From Hamadaea tsunoensis DSM 44101 (GTDB lineage: Bacteria; Actinomycetota; Actinomycetes; Mycobacteriales; Micromonosporaceae), in the NCBI RefSeq assembly GCF_000428945.1, contig NZ_AUAX01000028.1:59977-123976 (forward strand): a DNA stretch of 64,000 nucleotides, written 5' to 3'. Numbering within the stretch: the stretch's first letter is position 1; each line of letters starts with the position of its first letter. This document shows positions 1-6,475 of this stretch, piece after piece. A model generated the notes under the pieces. It ran no database searches. It was given only the letters and a program-made list of their open reading frames with translations, and had not been told where the DNA came from. The position numbers and the translations under genes are program-made.

Positions 1-29
1 TGGTCGGCGAGACCTGAAGAGCGGTATCC

Positions 30-416
30 ATGAGGATGTCTCAGCGAGGGAGGCCTTCCGTGGACCCACTGCATGCGTTGACTATGCGCTACCACGCCGA
101 ACTCGTCGAAGGGGTCAAGGCCCTCACGAAGGACATCGGCTACCGTGCACCGCTTTTCACCCGAATGCTCGGACAGTACGGCGGAGTGGAGACCACACGG
201 CGCCTGCTACGCGGCGCGAAGACGCACGAAGGCTTCCTGATCCTGTTCGTACACCAGCGCCTCGACCGAAGCGTCGAGGCCTGGATGCTCCGCCCCGAGT
301 TCACACCGCTGTTCGACGACGAGGAACGAAGGATCTCGCGCGAGAGGCTCGAAGCGCACGGCTTCGACGTCGATCGCTATCTCCGCGAAGTTGATCAAAC
401 AGCGTACTTGCCGTAG
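30..416 (+). CDS. hypothetical protein (128 aa)
   Basis: I do not recognise a named family. The 128-residue product has no signal peptide or membrane segment. It is rich in charged residues, with a run (about residues 55-115) containing EGFLILFVHQRLDRSVEAW and RISRERLEAHGFDVDRYL that reads like a compact, mostly helical folded protein. ATG at 30 is the first start; a second ATG two codons later is equally possible because no strong ribosome binding site is visible. The 3' end overlaps the 3' end of the opposite-strand gene by 22 bases (395-416), a convergent overlap. Codon use is typical high-GC actinomycete, so I treat it as a real gene of unknown function. Confidence 0.65.
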   Translation: MRMSQRGRPSVDPLHALTMRYHAELVEGVKALTKDIGYRAPLFTRMLGQYGGVETTRRLLRGAKTHEGFLILFVHQRLDRSVEAWMLRPEFTPLFDDEERRISRERLEAHGFDVDRYLREVDQTAYLP

Positions 417-1252
417 CCGTGGCGCATGCGGAACTTCATCGGCTCTGTGCCCGTCGCGACGACGTGCGCGATGAGCTCCATCCGCAGTGACTCCGGAATC
501 GCCGAACGCGGCGGCCGCGTCCACTCCAGCGACGTGAACAGGTCGGCGGCGCCGTCGAGCTGGGAGGGAGTCAGCGGGCCGCCGGTCACGACCGCCAGGA
601 GAGCCTCGTCCGATTCCGCCAAGAGCATGCGCCGCGGGATCAACTCGTGCCAGGGTGTGCCGTCGGTCGACCGGGCGGCAAGGCTGGCCCAGGCAAGGAG
701 CATCGCGATGCGCTCAGCCCGGTCAGGATGATGTTCCCGGAGAAGCGTGATGAGCTTGTCCTCCGCACCGGGTTCACGGCGCGACGCCGCTTCGACCGCC
801 CACATCAGCACCTTCGGCCCGGCCGCGACCCAGCGGACGCGGCGCTCCTCGTCCCTGGCGCGCTCCGCCGCGATCGCCTGCCTTGCGCGCACGGAGCCGG
901 AAAGGCCACGCTCGGCCAGCCAGCCGATGAGCGCCGACGCGTCGAGCAAGGGCGCATCGAACCCGCCGTCACGGATCCACTCCTGGTGGTGCAGGGTCCA
1001 GCGGCGTATCTCCTTTCCCTGCGCGTTGATCGCCAGGAACGTCGGCGAGCCGAGGCAACGGCACAGGTGGCGGGCGCCACCGTCGACTACGTCCAGGAGC
1101 GCGGCCAGCTCGTGGATCTCCGTACCGGTCAGGATGGTTCGCGCCGCGCCGGGACGGTCGAGCTCGTCCGGCGGCGACTCGATGATCACCACCGTGGTGG
1201 CGCGGCGGAGTATGCCCCGGATTCTCACTGTCGTCGGCTGGGCGTGTGTCAC
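395..1252 (-). CDS. hypothetical protein (285 aa)
   Basis: Unrecognised 285-residue soluble protein with no signal peptide or transmembrane segment. It starts with GTG at 1252; an internal GTG seven codons downstream of the start codon (VRIRGILRR) is an alternative. The N-terminal third looks like a beta-rich domain with a cysteine pair (HLCRCLGSP) and a phrase (FLAINAQGKEIRRWTLHHQEW) resembling uncharacterised actinobacterial proteins. The remainder is helical and leucine/alanine rich. It ends inside the convergent upstream gene. No partner gene or regulator is evident. Function unknown; the assignment as a gene rests on length, codon usage and coherent composition. Confidence 0.65.
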   Translation of the reverse strand: MTHAQPTTVRIRGILRRATTVVIIESPPDELDRPGAARTILTGTEIHELAALLDVVDGGARHLCRCLGSPTFLAINAQGKEIRRWTLHHQEWIRDGGFDAPLLDASALIGWLAERGLSGSVRARQAIAAERARDEERRVRWVAAGPKVLMWAVEAASRREPGAEDKLITLLREHHPDRAERIAMLLAWASLAARSTDGTPWHELIPRRMLLAESDEALLAVVTGGPLTPSQLDGAADLFTSLEWTRPPRSAIPESLRMELIAHVVATGTEPMKFRMRHGYGKYAV

Positions 1253-1464
1253 GGACTGGAGGCTACCTCGGCGTGGGTGACAGGCTTGTTGTCGGCGTAC
1301 GCGGGAAGATGCTCAAGTACGTACGCGTGAACGTGCTCAGCGCTCGTTGCGGAAGGGTTGCCGGCTTAGCGCCCGGGAATCGGGACGGCAAGCAGTGATG
1401 TAGCTCCTCGTGAGGAGCGAGCACCCGATGACAGATCTGATACCTGGGAACAGAGTCATGCATC

Positions 1465-2352
1465 ATGGGGGCCATGCGTAGCGAGAAACTCACCTTCTAC
1501 ATCGAGTCAGTCTCGGCAGTATCTGAAGGCTGGCGGTTGGAGGGCGAGCCTGGATATCACCCGAGGCATTGGGCTCGTCCTGGTGAACGCTTTGTCCATG
1601 CTTGCCATGAGAACGGGCGAGGCGAGCGGGCTGTAGACCTAGTAGTGCTGGAGCTGTCGAGTTCCCACACCGTCGTCACCGGTTCAGGTGGCGACCAGCT
1701 CTGCCCGAACGACATCGTCTCCGGCGAGCGCATGGTCATGGACACCAGTTCGGTTGCCGACCGGCTTTCGTCTCCTGATGACGCTGCAGCACACCTTGCT
1801 CGGTTACTGGCCTTACCGGAACTCGGCATCGGGAGCGGGTCGGACTGGTCGCCGGTTGAGGCTGAGCTGGGTTTTGCTCTCCCTGGCGACTACAAGCTTT
1901 TCATCGATGCCTACGGTGCCGGTATGGTCGACGACCATCTCATGGTTTGCGGTCCTGGTGGCATTGCGGACTGGGCGGATCTTTTGCGACACAATGCCTA
2001 CGCCCGCGAGTGCGTCCGTTCAGAATTCGCCGGTCCTGACGGCGACTCGGGAGTTTGGAGCTTGGGCGACGCGTCCCGCTGGGCACCGGATCGCGCGGAG
2101 GTTCCGTCATGGTTCGGGCCTGGCGACGACCTGATCTCGTGGGGACACACTGGCAATGGCGACTTCCTCTTCTGGCATGTCAAGCCTGACATCACACCGA
2201 ATGAATGGCCGGTGGCGTTCAAGGAACGAGGACCCTTCTGGGAGTATTACGGGGCAGGCTTCGGCGCTTCTCTTGCGGGCTTACTCACCGGCGATATCCA
2301 GTCTGAGTACCTCAGCCGATGGTTCGGCGGCCCGCACACGTACGCATTCTAG
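1465..2352 (+). CDS. SUKH (SMI1/KNR4) domain protein
   Basis: 295-residue protein whose middle carries a SUKH-type signature: DWSPVEAELGFALPGDYK (about residue 127), then FIDAYGAG and a conserved tryptophan-rich C-terminal part ending in WPVAFKERGPFWEYYGAGF. SUKH proteins are best known as immunity proteins of polymorphic toxin systems and as intracellular scaffold-like domains (established for the family). The N-terminal 115 residues resemble no domain I can name. Start at ATG 1465 or ATG 1474; neither has a good ribosome binding site. GC content is visibly lower than in most genes of the window, and a broken transposase follows directly, which fits horizontal acquisition. No toxin gene is adjacent, so it may be an orphan immunity protein. 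Confidence 0.7.
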   Translation: MGAMRSEKLTFYIESVSAVSEGWRLEGEPGYHPRHWARPGERFVHACHENGRGERAVDLVVLELSSSHTVVTGSGGDQLCPNDIVSGERMVMDTSSVADRLSSPDDAAAHLARLLALPELGIGSGSDWSPVEAELGFALPGDYKLFIDAYGAGMVDDHLMVCGPGGIADWADLLRHNAYARECVRSEFAGPDGDSGVWSLGDASRWAPDRAEVPSWFGPGDDLISWGHTGNGDFLFWHVKPDITPNEWPVAFKERGPFWEYYGAGFGASLAGLLTGDIQSEYLSRWFGGPHTYAF

Positions 2353-2499
2353 TAACTCAGACATTCCTCGCTTATCCAACAAAGTACGCTCGCCATCGCG
2401 CTCACGTCGACTTTGTTGCCGCCGGGGGCGAACCGACCATTGATGCTCAGGCAGCCCTTTCGAGTCAGCTCTTACTTCGACCGCTTCAGCGTGTTTGAT

Positions 2500-2841
2500 A
2501 AGACCACCCTGCTGTCGGTATACCTGTTCACCCGGGTGCTGTTCGTCTACGCCGACGCCGGGTCCGCAAGGCTCCGGGTCGAGCGATGCCAGCGTATCCT
2601 GCCCACCACCCTGCACATCGTGCGCAAAGCCCGGGCCAGAAAGGATTCGCGGCAATCGCCGGCGGGTGGGCGTCGAGAGATCCCTGGCCTGTTCCACCCC
2701 TACCGCCGGCTAGCTCACGACTACAAACGTCACCCCGCCACCGCCGAAGCGATGATCCGCTGGGCCGCGATCAGCGGCATGGTCCGCCGCCTCACCCGCG
2801 GCATGCCTGCGATCCACCGGCAGGCGTACGCCATCAACTGA
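2500..2841 (+). pseudogene. IS5-family transposase C-terminal remnant, frameshifted
   Basis: The C-terminal part of an IS5-type DDE transposase can be followed through three reading frames. Frame one gives VYADAGSARLRVE then LPTTLHIVRK; the frame shifts to read PGQKGFAAIAGGW; it shifts again to VGVERSLACSTP; then returns to YRRLAHDYKRHP, ATAEAMIRWAAI and RRLTRG up to the stop at 2841. Intact relatives read roughly GF-V-RRWVVERTLAWI-YRRLARDYE with an essential glutamate in VER, which survives here. At least two frameshifts and loss of the N-terminal two thirds make it inactive. No inverted repeats or target duplication could be identified. Boundaries are approximate. Confidence 0.75.
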
Positions 2842-2901
2842 CCCGTCCCGCACCGTTACTCGACGACCGCGGCTCCAGCCGGCTGCTAACCTCCCGAGCT
2901 G

Positions 2902-3390
2902 ATGAGACGATTCGGTGATCGGGCCACATTCGCCGTTGAGCTCGGCGAGACCATCTCGCCAGTACTTCGCGTAATTGATCTCTGGGCAGCGGGCAAACAC
3001 ATGACGACCGACGACAACGTCGCCTTCATCCCCTCCTTTCTCCGCCTTATCCGGCCTACCGCTACACAGGTTCGCCAACGCGACATTCCGTCCTGCCCCT
3101 TTCCTGGACGTTCGCCAGAAGAGAACTACCGGCTCCTTCATGCCGACGAGACAGAGTTCCGGGAACGATTCTGGTTCATGCACTGGGGCGAGACCGTCGA
3201 CAACCTGTCGTGTTATGCCTACCTCGACGAAGTCCTGGTGATCGTCTTCGCGTTCTGGCGGACAACGCATCCCGACCTGGACGATCTTGGCAAGATTTTC
3301 GTCACCAAGATCGAACCGGAAGAGTTCGCAGTGATCCTGCAGGGCGCGGCCGACGCGATCGAGGCCGACTCAATCCGAGAAACAACCTGA
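2902..3390 (+). CDS. hypothetical protein, possibly immunity-like
   Basis: 162-residue soluble protein, no signal or membrane segment. The phrase LWAAGKHMTTDDNVAFIP followed by tryptophan/phenylalanine-rich strands and a helical C-terminus recalls small Imm-type proteins that accompany bacterial toxins, but I cannot fix the family and the resemblance is only a reading of style. It starts at ATG 2902 after a weak GAGCTG purine stretch. It lies 60 bp downstream of the transposase remnant and less than 600 bp from the SUKH gene, so the two may be leftovers of one toxin-immunity locus. No toxin gene is visible on either side. Confidence 0.55.
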   Translation: MRRFGDRATFAVELGETISPVLRVIDLWAAGKHMTTDDNVAFIPSFLRLIRPTATQVRQRDIPSCPFPGRSPEENYRLLHADETEFRERFWFMHWGETVDNLSCYAYLDEVLVIVFAFWRTTHPDLDDLGKIFVTKIEPEEFAVILQGAADAIEADSIRETT

Positions 3391-3638
3391 CGCTCGACTT
3401 CTCAAACGCTTAGAGGCGACTGCTCGGCCACGAGCTTCGGGGCCATGCGGGTGGCAGCTTCAGCCGTTCGGCCTGCGGAGCGTACGGTAGTCGCGCCCTG
3501 ATCCCGGCTTCCGGGTTGAGGATGGCCGTCGGCGAGGGGGCGCACCGCGGCGCTGCAGCACGGCCTGATCTCCGTAAGCTTGTATCGGCGCAGCTAGTAG
3601 GGGGTTCGGGCGCGCTCATCGCTTCGATCCCCGCTGCT
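3391..3638. other. gene-free stretch between convergent genes
   Basis: About 250 bp between the stops of two convergent genes. I see no convincing ORF, terminator hairpin or repeat in it. The minus-strand reading frames here extend the downstream gene's antisense only. Confidence 0.4.
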
Positions 3639-4265
3639 TCACTTCTGGTACTTCCAGAACCGCCCCTTGCCTTCGGCGATCCACTCCAGCGCTTCCGCCA
3701 TTCGCTTCTGCCGCGTCGCGTCGGTCTTCGCGCTCTCGAGCCACTCGACATAGCCCGTACGGAACGACGGTGCCGCCTTCTCGAAGACCTGCCTGGCGGC
3801 TTCGTTGGCCGACAGTGCTTCGAGGAGGTAGTCCGGGGTCGGCGGCTCCGGCTTGCTGCCCGGTGCGGCCTTGGCCGTCTTGTCGAGCTTGACCCCCCGG
3901 TCGTTCAGGTCCATCGCTTCCTTGATGAAACCGGCCAGTTCCTCGTCGGAGGGCAGGTCGGCCAGGCTCTTGAGCCTGCCCATGAAGCGCTGGTCCGGCT
4001 TCACCTTCTTGCCCCCAGCGAATCGGGGGTCGGTCATGAACTCCGACTTGATGAAGGTCAGGGAGCAATGGTCACGGGCCGAGGAGATGACGCACAGGAG
4101 GTCGCCTGCGTACTCGAAATGCGGCAGCCCCCACTTGATCGACTCGACCACATCAGGGCAGTTCCCGTGCACCACTTCTCTGATATGCCCGAGAATCGGC
4201 TTGGCGAACTCCGCGGAACCCTCGATGTACCTGGTGACATTTTCATTGGCATTCTTGACTGACAT
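3639..4265 (-). CDS. DUF1801 / YdeI-OmpD-associated (OmdA) family protein
   Basis: 208 residues in two parts. Residues about 15-120 form a DUF1801 (YdhG-like) domain, visible in ILGHIREVVHGNCPDVVESI, KWGLPHFEY and a CSLTFIKSEFMTDPRF strand. Residues about 140-205 form the OmdA-type helical domain, with EALSANEAARQVFEKAAPSFR, EWLESAKTDATRQKRMAEAL and a basic KGRFWKYQK end. These proteins are common in actinomycetes and their biochemical role is not settled. The gene lies 62 bp after the reductase gene on the same strand and is probably the last gene of the ArsR-led operon. ATG at 4265 is the only sensible start; its ribosome binding site (GAAAG) is weak. Confidence 0.85.
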   Translation of the reverse strand: MSVKNANENVTRYIEGSAEFAKPILGHIREVVHGNCPDVVESIKWGLPHFEYAGDLLCVISSARDHCSLTFIKSEFMTDPRFAGGKKVKPDQRFMGRLKSLADLPSDEELAGFIKEAMDLNDRGVKLDKTAKAAPGSKPEPPTPDYLLEALSANEAARQVFEKAAPSFRTGYVEWLESAKTDATRQKRMAEALEWIAEGKGRFWKYQK

Positions 4266-4327
4266 TTCCGTACTTTCTTTCAGGGTTTAGTCTCATCGAG
4301 CGGCGTGGACAGAACGGGCATCCGTGC

Positions 4328-4864
4328 TCAGCTGACGGGGCCGTAGACCAGGTGCATGACACCCGTGCTGAAGGTGGTCGCCTCGATCAGGCGGAGCGGG
4401 ATCTTCTCGCCGGGCGTGAACAGGATCTTGCCTGCGCCCACCGCCACCGGGTGGACGAGGAGGTGCAGCTCGTCGATCAGCTGCTGCTCCAGCAGCCAGC
4501 GGACGAGGGTCGGGCTGCCGGTCACGCCGAGTTGCTTGTCCTGCTTCAACTTCAGCAGTTCCGCCTTGACGTCGCCGCCGATGACCGTGGAGTTCTCCCA
4601 TTCGGCCTTGTCCAGCGTCGTGGAGACGACGTACTTCTGGGCGCCGTTCATCTGGGCGGTGAACGGGTCGGCCGGGTCGGCGGCGGGCCAGAAGGCGGCG
4701 AACTCGTCGTAGGTATGCCGGCCGAGCAGCATCGCGTCGTTGCCGGCCATCATCGCGCCGACGGCGGCGCCCATCTCGTCGTCGAAGTACTCGAAGTGCC
4801 AGGTCTCAGGCGCCTCCACCACGCCGTCCAGCGCGATGAACAGTCCTGCGTTGATCGATCCCAT
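4328..4864 (-). CDS. RibD C-terminal / dihydrofolate-reductase-fold protein
   Basis: 178-residue dihydrofolate-reductase-fold protein of the RibD C-terminal type. Visible signatures are FIALDGVVEAPETW near the N-terminus, the nucleotide-binding MLLGRHTYDEFAAFWP, KYVVSTTL, and the LVRWLLEQQLIDELHLLVHPV stretch that closes the fold. Family members are NAD(P)H-dependent reductases, but most stand-alone copies in actinomycetes have no known substrate. The start ATG 4864 has a good AGGAGA nine bases upstream. It follows the SRPBCC gene by 49 bp on the same strand. ArsR, AHSA1-type and RibD-C genes recur together in actinobacteria, which supports one transcription unit. Confidence 0.88.
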   Translation of the reverse strand: MGSINAGLFIALDGVVEAPETWHFEYFDDEMGAAVGAMMAGNDAMLLGRHTYDEFAAFWPAADPADPFTAQMNGAQKYVVSTTLDKAEWENSTVIGGDVKAELLKLKQDKQLGVTGSPTLVRWLLEQQLIDELHLLVHPVAVGAGKILFTPGEKIPLRLIEATTFSTGVMHLVYGPVS

Positions 4865-4913
4865 GATGGTTTCTCCTAGTGTTCTGTCGAACGATGTTTC
4901 AGTCGGAAGGTGT

Positions 4914-5648
4914 TCAGATTCCGGCGAGCCAGGACGTCCACGCCTGGTGGACTTTGTGCTCGTCGATGTCGGTGAAGGCGTGTACGCCGAGCACGAAGCT
5001 GCCGACGAAGCCTTGGATGAAGCGGTAGAGGCCGTCGGCGGTGCGGATGCCCAGGGCCTGCGCGTTGACGAAGTCGACCTGCCCGTCCAGGGCGGCGACG
5101 CCCGGCACGGTCAGCCGCACCGGATCACCGACCGCCGGCCGGTCGCTGAGGCCGAGCCTGGTACGCAGCGCGTCCCACGCGGGCGGCCAGTCCGTGACCG
5201 GCGGGCCCATGACGTCCACCGAGGTGGCGAACCGGCCGGCGAAGTGGTCCAGGTACGCGACCAGCGTCCGGAAGTACATCTCGCCACCGAAGGTCATCGC
5301 CTCGAACTCCTCGTCCCAGTCGTCGCCGGGAAGGAATCCGCTCGCCACCATCCGCAGCACCGTGCTGCTCCGATCCCGGCCCTCGATCAGATATTCGAAG
5401 GCGACGAATCGTTCGCCGGGCCCGTCGCCGCGGTAGGCGAAGTGGTTCGGCGGGTCCCATGCGGTGACCGCACTGGTCATCGCGTAGCCGCCGACCTCGG
5501 TCGTCACCGAGCCCTCCGGACCCGGGTCCACCTGGCTGCGGCCCATGAACCAGGAGTCGATGCCCGGACCGGTGGCGATGGCGTCCCAGACCTCCTCGAC
5601 CGAGGCGGCGACGACGACCTCTTCAGGCTTCTCCCAAGCACGGCCCAT
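4914..5648 (-). CDS. SRPBCC (AHSA1-like) domain protein
   Basis: 244-residue member of the START/SRPBCC superfamily, AHSA1-like. The opening (EVVVAASVEEVWDAIATGPGIDSWF) is the standard first strand and helix; YAMTSAVTAWDPPNHFAYRG and LEYLIE-like strands follow, and the long C-terminal helix includes FGGEMYFRTLVAYLDHFAGRF. The fold binds hydrophobic ligands; the ligand here is unknown. The true start is ATG 5648 (MGRAWEK), not the longer upstream reading, because it begins one base after the regulator's stop (TGACATG), a translational-coupling arrangement. The C-terminal 80 residues after the SRPBCC domain are unusual in length and look like a second small domain. Expression should follow the ArsR operator upstream. 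Confidence 0.88.
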   Translation of the reverse strand: MGRAWEKPEEVVVAASVEEVWDAIATGPGIDSWFMGRSQVDPGPEGSVTTEVGGYAMTSAVTAWDPPNHFAYRGDGPGERFVAFEYLIEGRDRSSTVLRMVASGFLPGDDWDEEFEAMTFGGEMYFRTLVAYLDHFAGRFATSVDVMGPPVTDWPPAWDALRTRLGLSDRPAVGDPVRLTVPGVAALDGQVDFVNAQALGIRTADGLYRFIQGFVGSFVLGVHAFTDIDEHKVHQAWTSWLAGI

Positions 5649-5649
5649 G

Positions 5650-6297
5650 TCAGGACTCCTCGTTCTTGTCGGCCTTGTCGGCGCTGTCCGCAGCGGCCTC
5701 GGCACTGTCCGCCGGCCGGCTGTCCAGCGCGGGATGGACGGCAACCACGACCCGGTACTTCCGCCCGTCCAGGGCTTCCTCGACGTGGTACTTGCCGACC
5801 AGCCCGGTCACGGCGGCCGTGAGCTCCTCGGCGAAGGCGGCCCTGGCCGCGACGGACGCGAACCGCACCTCGCCGTCGAGCGCGAACGTGGCCACCGGCT
5901 TGCCGGCCCGTGCGGCCCCGGCGATCAGCGAGCCCATGTCGCTGACCAGCCGGGACGCGAGGGCGAGCAGCCATCGCGCGGAGAGCCGGTCGGGCGAGTG
6001 ACGCGGATCGGGCGCGACCGCGGCCAGCAGGATCGGCGAGATGACGTACGACTTGGCGGTCGCCTGCAGGACCCGCTCGATCATGCTGCCCTTGCGCCTT
6101 TCCTCGACCAACTCGATCAGGCCGTACCGCTCCAGCTCGTGCAGGTGGTAGTTGACTTTCTGCCGAGGCTGGCCGACCCGCGCCGCCAGCGAGCTGGCCG
6201 TCCCCGGCTCGGCCAGCTCCGCCAGCAGTCGGGCGCGCAGGGGAACCAGCGTGGCCTCCGCCACCGCCGCATCCTCGATTACCGCTACCTCCAGCAC
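5650..6297 (-). CDS. ArsR-type winged-helix transcriptional regulator
   Basis: 215-residue regulator with an N-terminal winged helix of the ArsR/HTH_20 type: LVPLRARLLAELAEPGTASSLAARVG (helices), then QPRQKVNYHLHELERYGLIELVEER (recognition helix and wing). The C-terminal 120 residues are a longer ligand-binding part than in metal-sensing ArsR proteins, and no metal-binding cysteine cluster is present, so a small-molecule or protein partner is more likely. A low-complexity acidic tail (AEAAADSADKADKNEES) ends the protein. It is the first gene of a probable operon with the SRPBCC protein (one-base gap) and starts 13 bp from the four-half-site operator at 6311-6352, implying autoregulation. Confidence 0.88.
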   Translation of the reverse strand: MLEVAVIEDAAVAEATLVPLRARLLAELAEPGTASSLAARVGQPRQKVNYHLHELERYGLIELVEERRKGSMIERVLQATAKSYVISPILLAAVAPDPRHSPDRLSARWLLALASRLVSDMGSLIAGAARAGKPVATFALDGEVRFASVAARAAFAEELTAAVTGLVGKYHVEEALDGRKYRVVVAVHPALDSRPADSAEAAADSADKADKNEES

Positions 6298-6310
6298 GCG
6301 ACCAGCCTCG

Positions 6311-6352
6311 CACCGACAACATCATTTGTCAAGACAAGACTATTTGTCGGTG
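6311..6352. promoter_or_regulatory. symmetric four-half-site operator of the ArsR operon
   Basis: Four TTGTC half-sites in alternating orientation: GACAA 6315-6319, TTGTC 6326-6330, GACAA 6333-6337, TTGTC 6344-6348. All are mirror-symmetric about 6331.5. The outer arms extend to nine bases (CACCGACAA 6311-6319 and TTGTCGGTG 6344-6352). It sits immediately upstream of the ArsR start, so two regulator dimers could bind and repress the operon. Binding itself is inference. Confidence 0.7.
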
Positions 6353-6475
6353 AAGCTTGGAAGCCGGGTAGACCCGGGAGTTGGGAAGACCCAGAGGCGA
6401 CAAGTGCGGCCGGAGATGCCATGACCACGACGTCAGGGCGTGAGGAGCCACGAGGAGGTGTCAGGAGAGGCAGGG

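Noticed and set aside
2281..2697. 138-codon minus-strand ORF over the transposase remnant
   Set aside because: It is antisense to the recognisable frameshifted IS5 remnant and has no family features.
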